A stretch of 8,511 nt of DNA from Thermoplasmata archaeon (GCA_030038885.1 JASHQY010000066.1:1-8511); one strand, 5' to 3'; positions 1 to 7,043 are shown, counted from the first letter of the stretch. A program made the numbers and translations. The notes: generated from the letters alone by a model not told the origin.

Positions 1-26
1 AGTCGGCGAAGCTCGCGACGCGGTCG

Positions 27-845
27 TTGGTACCACCTACTGCGCGCACGTCGATTCTCGTCGTCCAAGATCTGACCCGGCGGTTCGGGGAGTTCGTCGC
101 GGTCGACCGGCTGACGTTCACGGTCGAGACCGGGGAGATCTTCGGCCTGATCGGGCCGAACGGCGCCGGGAAGACCACGACGATCAAGATGCTCACGACG
201 CTGCTCCCGATCAGTTCGGGCGACGCGACGATCGCGGGCTACGACGTGCGCCGCGACGCCGCCGAGGTGCGGCGCAGCATCGGCTACGTGCCGCAGCTGA
301 TCTCCGCGGACGCGCAGGTCAGCGGCTACGAGAACCTCTGGGTCTTCGCCCGGCTCTACTCGATCCCGCGGGCCGAGCGCGAGGAGCGGATCCACGACGC
401 GCTGCAGTTCATGGGCCTCTCGGGCGTGGCGGACCAGCTGGTCAAGAACTACTCGGGCGGGATGATCCGACGGCTCGAGATCGCGCAGGCCCTGATGCAC
501 CGGCCGCGGATCCTGTTCCTGGACGAGCCGACCGTGGGGCTCGACCCGCTCGCCCGGGACGCGGTCTGGGACCAGATCGAGCGGCTGCGCGAGCACTACG
601 GCACGTCGCTCGTGATCACGACCCACTACATGGAGGAGGCCGACCGGCTGTGCGAGCGGATCGGCGTGCTCCATCGCGGCAAGATGGTCGCGTTGGGCAC
701 CCCCGCCGCCCTGAAGCAGAGCCTCGGCACCCCCCAGGCGACGCTCCAGGACGTGTTCGTCCACTACGCGGGCGAAGAGGTCGAGCTCACCGGAGGCTAC
801 CGGGAGGCCGGGAGGACGCGGCGTGTCGCGGTCCGCCTCGAGTAA
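27..845 (+). CDS. ABC-2-type exporter, ATP-binding protein (start uncertain)
   Basis: This is the cytoplasmic ATPase of an ABC exporter of the drug/antibiotic-resistance (DrrA-like) ABC-2 class. It hydrolyses ATP to drive the permease encoded next to it. Visible in the 272-residue product: Walker A GPNGAGKTT (43-51), Q-loop glutamine 90 in GYVPQ, signature SGG (143-145), Walker B ending in LFLDEP (163-168), D-loop GLDP (171-174) and H-loop histidine 200 in TTHYMEEAD. The C-terminal LQDVFVHYAG segment is typical of this subfamily. The chosen start is TTG at 27, the only start codon in frame inside the window before the first domain strand. The frame stays open to the left edge (from base 3), so the true start may lie upstream of the window. 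No Shine-Dalgarno site precedes the TTG. The end overlaps the permease gene by 23 bases, indicating translational coupling. The substrate cannot be read from the sequence. Confidence 0.93.
   Translation: MVPPTARTSILVVQDLTRRFGEFVAVDRLTFTVETGEIFGLIGPNGAGKTTTIKMLTTLLPISSGDATIAGYDVRRDAAEVRRSIGYVPQLISADAQVSGYENLWVFARLYSIPRAEREERIHDALQFMGLSGVADQLVKNYSGGMIRRLEIAQALMHRPRILFLDEPTVGLDPLARDAVWDQIERLREHYGTSLVITTHYMEEADRLCERIGVLHRGKMVALGTPAALKQSLGTPQATLQDVFVHYAGEEVELTGGYREAGRTRRVAVRLE
811..815 (+). promoter_or_regulatory. Ribosome binding site of the ABC permease
   Basis: GGAGG lies 7 bases before the GTG at 823, inside the coding region of the upstream ATPase. The motif and spacing decide the start of the permease and show that this organism uses Shine-Dalgarno sites for internal operon genes. 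Confidence 0.75.
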
Positions 846-1656
846 CCTCGCCGCCCCCGCCGCGACGCGGGGCGCCGGCCGACGGATCTCGGAGGGGGTC
901 TCGCAGGCCGTCGCGATCATCGGCCTCGAGGCCCGCAAGCTCGCCCACGACCCGAGCGAGCTGCTGTTCCGCGCGGTCCAGCCGGCCCTCTGGCTGATCA
1001 TCTTCGGCGGGGTCTTCTCGTCGATCCACGTGATCCCCACCGCGCCGTACACCTACCTTCAGTTCCTCACGCCCGGGATCCTCGCCCAGAGCGTGCTGTT
1101 CATCTCGATCTTCTACGGGATCGCGTCGATCCGCGAGCGCGAGCTCGGCATCATCACGAAGTTCCTCGTGAGCCCCACGCCGCGCTTCATCCTCGTCGGG
1201 GCGCGCGGGCTCTCCGCGAGCATGCGCGGCCTGTCGCAGGCCCTGATCGTGATCCTCCTCGCGGTCGGGCTCGGGGTCACGCTCGACCTGAGCGCGGTCG
1301 CGCTCGCGGGCGTCGTTCTCGTGATCATCCTCGGCTCGGCGCTCTTCTCGACGCTCTCGATGATCATCGCGAGCATCGTGAAGACCCAGGAGCGGTTCCT
1401 CGGGATCGGCCAGCTGCTCACGATGCCGCTCTTCTTCGCGAGCAGCGCGATCTACCCCCTCTCGATCATGCCGGCCTGGCTCCGGCCGATCGCGCTCGCG
1501 AACCCGCTGACCTACCTCGTGGACGCGCTGCGGACCCTCATGCTCCCGCACGAGACCGGCCTCAACCCGCTCGGGGTCGACGTCGCGGTGCTGATCGGCG
1601 TGACCCTGCTCCTGACGGCGATCGAGTCCCGGCTCTACCCGAGGATGGCCCAGTAG
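823..1656 (+). CDS. ABC-2-type exporter, membrane permease
   Basis: This is the integral membrane half of the exporter, partner of the ATPase just upstream. The 277-residue product has the ABC-2 permease plan: an N-terminal cytoplasmic stretch (about 1-48) with an amphipathic region, then six hydrophobic segments at about 51-68, 82-101, 137-155, 158-184, 193-213 and 251-268. Between the last two lies the family-typical run around YPLSIMPAWL and ALANPLTYLVDALR (211-237). The start is GTG at 823, supported by GGAGG seven bases upstream. It overlaps the ATPase end by 23 bases, so the two are co-translated. The best comparison is with DrrB-like permeases. Family assignment is firm; substrate and direction (probably export) are inferred from the family. 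The gene ends 10 bases from the end of the convergent EamA gene, and no T-rich terminator is visible between them. Confidence 0.93.
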   Translation: MSRSASSNLAAPAATRGAGRRISEGVSQAVAIIGLEARKLAHDPSELLFRAVQPALWLIIFGGVFSSIHVIPTAPYTYLQFLTPGILAQSVLFISIFYGIASIRERELGIITKFLVSPTPRFILVGARGLSASMRGLSQALIVILLAVGLGVTLDLSAVALAGVVLVIILGSALFSTLSMIIASIVKTQERFLGIGQLLTMPLFFASSAIYPLSIMPAWLRPIALANPLTYLVDALRTLMLPHETGLNPLGVDVAVLIGVTLLLTAIESRLYPRMAQ

Positions 1657-1666
1657 CCGCGGGGAC

Positions 1667-2602
1667 CTACGGGTCCGGACCGGGCCGCGGGGCGCCCGCG
1701 ACCCCGCCCGGCGGCTCCGCCCAGCGCGCCCGCCCGATCCCGTAGATGCTGACGAGCACGAGCCCGACCCCGCCGATCTGGAGCAGGGAGAGCCGCTCCC
1801 CGAACAGCGTGACCGAGGCCGCGAGGGCGACCACCGGGACGAGGAAGACGTAGGCGCTCAGGACCGCCGCCCGGGTCCGGCCGAGGAGCGTGAACCAGAT
1901 CGCGTAGGCCCCGGCCGTGCCGAGGACGCCCATCCAGACCAGCGACGCGACGAGGTCCCAGCTCGCCCCGGGGAGGGGCGCGGGAGCGAGGATGAGCGTC
2001 GCGATCAGCAGTCCCGCCGTTCCCCCGACCAGCTGGTAGGCGCTCGCCTCGACCAGCTGCTCCCGCCGGAAGCGCCGCTGGAACAGCACCGTGCCGAGCG
2101 CCCACGCGATCGCGGAGACGAGGAGCAGCGTGATCGCCGTCACGGAGATCTGCGATCCGCCGGACTCCCCGATCTGGGAGATCAGCGCGATCCCGACGAA
2201 CCCGAGCGCGACCGAGCCCCAGTGGCGGGCTCCGAGCCGCTGGCCGAGGACGGGCTGCGAGAGCAGCGCGACCCAGAGCGGGAACGTGTAGATCACGACC
2301 GCGGCGATCCCGGGCAGCACGGTGCGCGCGGCCCAGAACCACAGACCGAAGAACACCGCGGTGTTCGGAAGGCCGAGGAGCAGCGCGTCCCGCTTCGCCG
2401 AGCGTTCGAGCGAGCCCCAGCGTCCGAAGACCGAGACGATCGGCAGCGTCGCGAGGGCGCCGACGGCGGCCCGCAGGGTCGCGAGCCAGAGCGGGCTCGC
2501 GTGCGCGAGCCCGACGTTGACGAACGGGTAGTTCAGCCCCCAGAACACGACCATCAGGAGGAAGAGGAGCCGCGTCGCCAGGGACCAGGGGGCGTCCGCC
2601 AC
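1667..2602 (-). CDS. EamA/DMT-family transporter
   Basis: A drug/metabolite-transporter superfamily protein of 311 residues with ten predicted helices built from two EamA repeats (about 13-142 and 157-290). Recognisable pieces are the first-helix FWGLNYPFV (20-28), PGIAAVVIYTFPLWVALL (97-114) closing on GERL-like QRLG, and the second-repeat AYVFLVPVVALAASVTLFGERLS (split across 250-272). Members export amino acids, purines or other small metabolites; the substrate is not predictable here. The start is GTG (2602-2600). No Shine-Dalgarno site precedes it, but a CTAAGG element sits 27.5 bases upstream, which fits a leaderless transcript. The C-terminal tail after about residue 292 is proline/glycine-rich and cytoplasmic. 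It is divergent from pyrB and convergent with the ABC permease, so it is probably its own transcription unit. Confidence 0.92.
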   Translation of the reverse strand: MADAPWSLATRLLFLLMVVFWGLNYPFVNVGLAHASPLWLATLRAAVGALATLPIVSVFGRWGSLERSAKRDALLLGLPNTAVFFGLWFWAARTVLPGIAAVVIYTFPLWVALLSQPVLGQRLGARHWGSVALGFVGIALISQIGESGGSQISVTAITLLLVSAIAWALGTVLFQRRFRREQLVEASAYQLVGGTAGLLIATLILAPAPLPGASWDLVASLVWMGVLGTAGAYAIWFTLLGRTRAAVLSAYVFLVPVVALAASVTLFGERLSLLQIGGVGLVLVSIYGIGRARWAEPPGGVAGAPRPGPDP

Positions 2603-2626
2603 GGTGGCGGTCGGAGGGGCGCCGCG

Positions 2627-2632
2627 CCTTAG
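2627..2632 (-). promoter_or_regulatory. TATA-like element of the EamA gene
   Basis: On the minus strand the sequence GCTAAGG occurs in otherwise extremely GC-rich DNA. Its core is centred 27.5 bases before the GTG start of the EamA gene, where an archaeal TATA box would sit for a transcript starting at the first base of the start codon. The element is weak in sequence; the support comes from its position and from the matching arrangement on the pyrB side. Confidence 0.45.
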
Positions 2633-2676
2633 CGGTTGCGCGGACCGACGCCGGTCGCGGTCGCTGTCGGGAAGGG

Positions 2677-2682
2677 CTTAAG
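2677..2682 (+). promoter_or_regulatory. TATA-like element of the pyrBI operon
   Basis: CTTAAG, preceded by a purine-rich GGGAAGGG that could act as the BRE, is centred 27.5 bases before the ATG of pyrB. This fits a leaderless archaeal promoter. An AAGGAGG string overlaps it (2680-2686) and resembles a Shine-Dalgarno site, but it lies 20 bases from the ATG, too far to work as one, and no alternative start codon lies between. Just downstream is a small perfect inverted repeat, GAGGG-ACC-CCCTC (2683-2695), a possible operator. Confidence 0.5.
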
Positions 2683-2706
2683 GAGGGACCCCCTCTCGCG
2701 GCCCGG

Positions 2707-3651
2707 ATGTCGCTCCACGGCCGGGACGTGATCTCGATCCGGGACCTCTCGCGGCCCGAGATCGAGGACCTGCTCGCGTCCGCCCGCCGGATGATCCCGT
2801 ACGCCGAGGGCAAGCGGGCGATCCACCCGCTCGCGGACAAGATCGTCGCGATGGCGTTCTTCGAGCCGTCCACGCGCACGCGCCTCTCGTTCGAGTCCGC
2901 CGTGCACCGGCTGGGCGGCCACTGCATCACGATCGCGGACCCGCTCGTGAGCTCGCTGCGCAAGGGCGAGAGCCTGTCCGACACGATCCACATGCTGACG
3001 AGCTACTCCGACGCGATCGTCCTGCGGCACCCCAACGAGGGGTCCGCCCGCCTCGCGGCGCGGGTCTCCGAGCGCCCGGTGATCAACGCGGGCGACGGCG
3101 CCGGCCAGCACCCGACCCAGACCCTGCTCGACCTCGCGACGATGCAGGAGGCGTTCGGCACGCTCTCGGGTCTGCGGGTCGTGCTCCTCGGCGACCTCCG
3201 GTACGGCCGGACGGTCCATTCGCTCGCCTACGCGCTCGCGCTGTTCGGCGCCCAGCTCGTCCTCTCCTCCCCGGCCGCCCTCCGCCTCCCCGACGAGGTC
3301 CGGGACCAGCTCGAACCGATGGGCGTGAAGCTCGAGGAGGAGGACCAGCTCCACCGCGCGGTCCGCGACGCGGACGTCCTCTACGTGACGCGGATCCAGA
3401 AGGAGCGGTTCCCCGACGAGGCGGAGTACCTCAAGGTCGCGGGGTCGTACCGGATCGACAACGGGGTGCTCGCGAACGCGAAGCCGCGGCTGATCGTCCT
3501 CCACCCGCTCCCGCGCGCCGGGGAGATCGCGCCGGAGGTCGACGCGACGCCGCACGCCGCGTACTTCCGCCAGGCGTTCCTCGCCGTCCCGGTGCGGATG
3601 GCGCTCCTCGAGGCGCTCCTCGGCTCGCCGAAGGCCCGGAAGGGGGAGTAG
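2707..3651 (+). CDS. pyrB: Aspartate carbamoyltransferase, catalytic chain
   Basis: PyrB joins carbamoyl phosphate and L-aspartate to give carbamoyl aspartate in the cytoplasm, the first committed step of pyrimidine synthesis. The 314-residue length is standard. Carbamoyl-phosphate site: STRTR (55-59) in FFEPSTRTRLSFE, Arg107-His-Pro, and HPTQ (135-138). The 80s loop SSLRKGES (82-89) supplies the serine and lysine that reach into the neighbouring active site. The aspartate domain has GDLRYGRTVHSL (162-173), YVTRIQKERF (226-235) with the aspartate-binding arginine 229, and HPLPR (266-270). All key residues of the family appear intact, so it should be active. The start is ATG at 2707, matching the family N-terminus and the TATA-like element 27.5 bases upstream. 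The regulatory-chain gene follows after 7 bases, so an allosteric catalytic/regulatory holoenzyme is expected. Confidence 0.98.
   Translation: MSLHGRDVISIRDLSRPEIEDLLASARRMIPYAEGKRAIHPLADKIVAMAFFEPSTRTRLSFESAVHRLGGHCITIADPLVSSLRKGESLSDTIHMLTSYSDAIVLRHPNEGSARLAARVSERPVINAGDGAGQHPTQTLLDLATMQEAFGTLSGLRVVLLGDLRYGRTVHSLAYALALFGAQLVLSSPAALRLPDEVRDQLEPMGVKLEEEDQLHRAVRDADVLYVTRIQKERFPDEAEYLKVAGSYRIDNGVLANAKPRLIVLHPLPRAGEIAPEVDATPHAAYFRQAFLAVPVRMALLEALLGSPKARKGE
3645..3648 (+). promoter_or_regulatory. Ribosome binding site of pyrI
   Basis: GGAG within GGGGGAG at the very end of pyrB lies 10 bases before the GTG at 3659. Spacing is slightly long but acceptable. It supports GTG 3659 as the pyrI start and coupling with pyrB. 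Confidence 0.5.
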
Positions 3652-3658
3652 CTCGGCC

Positions 3659-4117
3659 GTGCGCGAACTGAAGATCACGCCGATCACGAACGGCACCGTG
3701 ATCGACCACATCGGCAACGGCCTCGCGCTCGAGGTGCTGCGGATCATCAACGTCCAGTCGCTCGACAAGGACTCGACCGTGAGCGTCGCGCTCCACGTCC
3801 GCTCGGGCAAGCTCGGCTGGAAGGACATCGTCAAGGTCGAGAACATGGAGCTCTCCCCGCGCAAGGTCAACGCGATCGCGCTGATCGCGCCGACCGCGAC
3901 GATCTCGATCATCCGGGACTACAAGGTCCGCGAGAAGCGGGTCGTCGACCTCCCGGACCGGATCGTCGGCGTGCTCAAGTGCCCGAACCCGAACTGCATC
4001 TCGAACCAGGTCGAGCCGGTCGAGAGCGAGTTCCAGGTCACCGAGCGGCGGCCGGTCGTGCTCACGTGCGCGTTCTGCGAGCGGCGGGTCGACGATTTCC
4101 TGCACCACCTCGCCTAG
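3659..4117 (+). CDS. pyrI: Aspartate carbamoyltransferase, regulatory chain
   Basis: PyrI binds nucleotide effectors and, through its zinc domain, holds PyrB trimers together in the allosteric holoenzyme. The 152-residue product matches family length. The N-terminal allosteric domain shows the typical ITNGTVIDHI (8-17), the helix around ALEVLRII, and ENMELSPRKVNAIALIAPTATISII (split over 61-85). The C-terminal zinc domain has all four cysteines: Cys108 and Cys113 (C-x4-C in CPNPNC) and Cys137 and Cys140 (C-x2-C in CAFC). The start is GTG at 3659, seven bases after the pyrB stop. In known family members CTP inhibits and ATP activates; whether that holds here cannot be seen. The next gene starts 15 bases downstream, so all three probably share one mRNA. 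Confidence 0.98.
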   Translation: MRELKITPITNGTVIDHIGNGLALEVLRIINVQSLDKDSTVSVALHVRSGKLGWKDIVKVENMELSPRKVNAIALIAPTATISIIRDYKVREKRVVDLPDRIVGVLKCPNPNCISNQVEPVESEFQVTERRPVVLTCAFCERRVDDFLHHLA

Positions 4118-4123
4118 CCGAAC

Positions 4124-4128
4124 GGAGG
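4124..4128 (+). promoter_or_regulatory. Ribosome binding site of the GDT1-family gene
   Basis: GGAGG (followed by T) lies in the 15-base gap after pyrI, 4 bases before GTG 4133. The spacing is short, but the motif is perfect and this GTG gives the expected N-terminal membrane segment. Confidence 0.55.
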
Positions 4129-4132
4129 TCGC

Positions 4133-4735
4133 GTGGACCTCGGCGCCGTCGGAGGCTTCCTCGTCGTCTTCGGGATCGTCGGCGGGTTCGAGCTGTTCGA
4201 TCGGACGAGCTTCGCGACGATGGCGCTCGCGTCGCGCCATCGCGCGCTGCCCACGTGGGGCGGCGCGGCGAGCGCGTTCGTCGGCTCGAGCGCGATCGCG
4301 GTCTCGGTCGGCGCGGCGCTGGTCGCGCTCCTCGGTCCCGGGCGGATCGGCCTCGTCCGCGTCGCGGCCGGGTCGGCCCTGATCGCCTACGCGCTGTGGC
4401 TCGCCTACCGCGGTCCGGACCTCTCGGCGGCCGAGCCCGCGTCGGCGCGCACCGCGTTCCTCGCCGCGTTCGCGACGGTCTTCGCGCTCGAGATGGGCGA
4501 CACGACGATGATCATCGAGATCCTCTTCGTCGCGAACTGGGGCTGGATGATCGTCTTCGCCGCGGGGGCGCTCGCGCTGATCGCGGTCGCCGCATGGGCG
4601 ACGTGGCTCGGGCGCCGCCTCGGCGCGCGGGTCGAGCCGAGGCGGCTGCACCGGATCGTGGTCGGCGTCCTACTGGTGGTCGGGGCCCTCACGATCGCGT
4701 ACGGCCTCGCGCCGGCCGCGTTCGCGTTCCTGTGA
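4133..4735 (+). CDS. UPF0016/GDT1-family membrane protein (putative divalent cation exchanger)
   Basis: A 200-residue, very hydrophobic protein with six likely helices in two repeats of three. Each repeat carries an acidic motif near its first helix: ELFDRTS (20-26) and EMGDTT (120-125). These match the paired E-x-G-D-(K/R)-(T/S) motifs of the UPF0016 family (TMEM165/Gdt1/Mnx), which exchange Mn2+ or Ca2+ for H+. The four acidic residues (Glu20, Asp23, Glu120, Asp123) are kept. The motif glycine is Phe22 in the first copy, and the basic residue is Thr124 in the second. The start is GTG 4133 with GGAGG just upstream. It is the third gene of the pyrBI unit, 15 bases after pyrI; no metabolic link is obvious, though metal supply is conceivable. 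Its last 66 bases are overlapped by the convergent ATPase gene. Family assignment rests on the motifs and topology; transport specificity is inferred. Confidence 0.8.
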   Translation: MDLGAVGGFLVVFGIVGGFELFDRTSFATMALASRHRALPTWGGAASAFVGSSAIAVSVGAALVALLGPGRIGLVRVAAGSALIAYALWLAYRGPDLSAAEPASARTAFLAAFATVFALEMGDTTMIIEILFVANWGWMIVFAAGALALIAVAAWATWLGRRLGARVEPRRLHRIVVGVLLVVGALTIAYGLAPAAFAFL

Positions 4736-7003
4736 CGAGCCGCCGGGCCGCGCGCCCGCCGGCGGGATCGGCAGCGGCGCGCCGCCGTGGTCGCTCCCCG
4801 ACGCGAGCCGCGCGAGGTCCGGCACGTTCTCACGCCACGCGGCCGGCAGGGCGCTCCGCATCTCGGGCTCGGAGAGCTGCGCGATGTAGACCTCGCCCAG
4901 CTCCGGTCGACCGGACGAGAACTCGAGGAGCGCGAGCCGGAGGAGCGCCTCCGCCCGGAGCCGGGGGATCCCGTCCCCGGCGGGTTCCTCGGCGACCGCC
5001 TCCCAGCGGTCGCGCGCGGCCCCGGTCTCCTCGTTGAGCGACCTCTGCCGGCCCTCGAGGATCCACAGCCGCAGGAGGCTGGGAGACGGCGGGAGGAGGT
5101 GCAGGGTCTCGACGATCGTCCGCGCGCGGTCGAGCACCGCGTCGACGCCGGTCGTCGCCCGGCGGTCGAGGAGCGCCCCCGCGATCGCGAGCTGGTGGTA
5201 GAGCTCGACCGAGAGGAGCCGCTGGCGCTGGAGGTTCGGGATCGCGCGCTGCCGCTGCTGGAGCGCGCGCGCGGCGTCGCCGCGGATCTCGAGGAGCCGC
5301 GCCTCGAGGTCGCCGGCCATGTGGTCGAGCTCCCACCGGCGGGAGCGGCTGAAGAGGACCCGCGCCGCGCTGAGGAGCCGCGCCGCGAGTTCCTGCTCCT
5401 CGGGGCTGCCCTCGATCCGCGAGAGCCCGACCGCGAGAAGCGCGATCGCCTGGAGATGGCTCGGCTGCAGGGTCTGCGCGAGCGCCCCGGCCCGGCGGGA
5501 CTCCTCGCGGGCCTTCTCGGGGTGGTCGCGCTCCCACTCGAACTCCGCGAGCAGCGACTGGAAGAGGATCTCGATCTCGGTCCACTGGGCGTCGTGACAG
5601 CGGTCCGCGAGCTCGGCGAGGGTGGTCGCGAGCGAGTGGCGGGGGCCGACGACCCGCATCGCGAGCACGAGCGCTTCCATCCACTCGGTGACCATGTCGA
5701 CCTCGAGCTGCCCCCGCAGGGCGGTCGCGAGCCCCTCGCGCAGCTCGGTCTCGGCCTCGGAGAGCCGCCCCGCGCAGAACAGCGCCCGGGAGTGGAGCAG
5801 CCGCAGCTCGGGCTCGAGCGTCGTGCGCTCGGCCGCCGGGAGCGACGGGAGGCAGGTGATCGCGTCCGCGAAGAGCTCCTCGGCGGTGTCGAACGTCTCG
5901 AGGTGCAGGCTCAGCTCGCCCGCCTCCAGGAGGTGCTTCAGCGCCATCGGCCCCGGGAACCACGCGAGATAGTGCTGCGCGACCTCGATCCGCCGGGCGA
6001 GGGTCGGCTCCGGCGAGAGCGCCGCCAGCGCGTTCGCGATCTCGAGGTGCATCTCCTTGAGCTGCTTGTCCGGCGTCAGGTCCCCGACGAGCCGGATCCA
6101 CGCGACGTGGGGGATCACGACCTTGCCCTCCTGGACCTTCACGAGGCCCACGCCGGTGGCGGGCAGGAGGGCTTCGGCCAGCTGGGGGTAGTTCAGCCGC
6201 GCGACCCGGGACAGCACGACCTCGCCGACGTTCCCGCGCAGGAGCCCGACGTACCCGACGACCCGCTGGGTCACGGCAGGGAGGTCGTCGTAGATCGCCT
6301 TCAGCCGGTGCGCCTCGCGGGCATCCGAGAGCGCGTCCGGGATCCGGACCCAGTCGACGTCGCCGCGGCCGAGGAACGAATCCTCCCAGGTGACGTAGCC
6401 CGCGACCGACGTGTCGAGCGCGACCACGATGAGGAGCGGGCGGAGGCGGGCCTTCTTCGAGAGCGTGACGATGAACTCGCGGCTCTCGGGGTCGAAGAGC
6501 GCGCCGTCCTCGATGAGGATCGCGACCGGATGCGGGGTCGGCCCCCGGAACTCCGCGAGGAGCTGCTGCCAGTACGCCTCCGGGTCGCCCTCGTTCGCAG
6601 AGCGGCCCCGCACGGGTTGGCCGAGGAAGCTCGTGCGGGCCCGCTCGCCTCGGCCGCGCCGGCTGCGGGGCAGCCGGTCGGGAAGGTAGGCGATCGGGGC
6701 CATCGGGATGTCGGCGGAGACGTCGGGGTCCGACGACTCCTCGGACTCCCCGTCGTCCGACCCGCCGTTCCCGGGCCCGAGGCCGGCGTTGAGCCCGTCG
6801 AGCGCGCCGTAGGGCACCGAGCGGGAGCGGTAGCTGCCCCGGAGCTCGACGACCCGCGCGTTGCCCTCCTTCGCCATCGCGCGCACCTCCGAGAGGAGGG
6901 CCGACTTGCCGCTCAGCGGCGGTCCCGCGACCACGATCGTTCGGCCGGAATTCTCCGCGAGCGCCTGTCGGGCGCGGAGGAACGGCGACGGTAGCGACGA
7001 CAC
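4670..7003 (-). CDS. MalT/STAND-like ATPase with TPR-like helical repeats
   Basis: A large (777-residue) cytoplasmic protein, not assignable to a named gene. Its N-terminal NTPase domain has Walker A GPPLSGKS (27-34) and Walker B AILIED (Glu165-Asp166), followed by a sensor-like strand LLIVVALDTS. A charged low-complexity insert (about 76-123, acidic then arginine-rich) sits between Walker A and B. A winged-helix-like segment follows (about 230-320, including VVIPHVAWIRL with His299), then from about 335 to 750 repeated helical pairs such as HYLAWFPGP and FDTAEELFADAI that resemble TPRs. This order matches STAND/MalT-type signalling ATPases, but no C-terminal DNA-binding domain is present. 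The start chosen is GTG 7003; TTG 7015 (four residues longer) is possible. The frame stays open to 8326, but that part is antisense to the synthase gene. The charged C-terminal tail overlaps the GDT1-family gene by 66 bases. Confidence 0.83.
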   Translation of the reverse strand: MSSLPSPFLRARQALAENSGRTIVVAGPPLSGKSALLSEVRAMAKEGNARVVELRGSYRSRSVPYGALDGLNAGLGPGNGGSDDGESEESSDPDVSADIPMAPIAYLPDRLPRSRRGRGERARTSFLGQPVRGRSANEGDPEAYWQQLLAEFRGPTPHPVAILIEDGALFDPESREFIVTLSKKARLRPLLIVVALDTSVAGYVTWEDSFLGRGDVDWVRIPDALSDAREAHRLKAIYDDLPAVTQRVVGYVGLLRGNVGEVVLSRVARLNYPQLAEALLPATGVGLVKVQEGKVVIPHVAWIRLVGDLTPDKQLKEMHLEIANALAALSPEPTLARRIEVAQHYLAWFPGPMALKHLLEAGELSLHLETFDTAEELFADAITCLPSLPAAERTTLEPELRLLHSRALFCAGRLSEAETELREGLATALRGQLEVDMVTEWMEALVLAMRVVGPRHSLATTLAELADRCHDAQWTEIEILFQSLLAEFEWERDHPEKAREESRRAGALAQTLQPSHLQAIALLAVGLSRIEGSPEEQELAARLLSAARVLFSRSRRWELDHMAGDLEARLLEIRGDAARALQQRQRAIPNLQRQRLLSVELYHQLAIAGALLDRRATTGVDAVLDRARTIVETLHLLPPSPSLLRLWILEGRQRSLNEETGAARDRWEAVAEEPAGDGIPRLRAEALLRLALLEFSSGRPELGEVYIAQLSEPEMRSALPAAWRENVPDLARLASGSDHGGAPLPIPPAGARPGGSSQERERGRREAVRDREGPDHQ

Positions 7004-7032
7004 CCGGATTCCCAAGGTACTTCTGGCGTCCC

Positions 7033-7043
7033 GGGATTTAATC
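7033..7043. promoter_or_regulatory. Near-palindromic A/T element between divergent genes
   Basis: GGATTTAATCC is an 11-base near-palindrome and the only clear A/T-rich core in the gap between the ATPase and synthase genes. Read on the minus strand (ATTAAATC) it would set a transcription start near 7011-7012, giving GTG 7003 a leader of about nine bases. Read on the plus strand it would start transcription near 7066, which excludes GTG 7052 as a start codon for the synthase. It could serve one or both directions. Confidence 0.45.

Noticed and set aside
2680..2686. AAGGAGG as the Shine-Dalgarno site of pyrB.
   Set aside because: It lies 20 bases before the ATG, with no nearer start codon. The TATA-like interpretation fits the spacing better.
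3431..4651. A 406-codon minus-strand frame across the ends of pyrB, pyrI and the GDT1-family gene.
   Set aside because: Low-complexity Arg/Asp/Glu product antisense to three recognisable genes.
4787..6994. A 735-codon open frame on the plus strand opposite the ATPase gene.
   Set aside because: Its product is a low-complexity Arg/Glu/Pro-rich chain with no motifs. The minus strand has Walker A, Walker B and coherent helical repeats. Long antisense frames are expected at this GC content.
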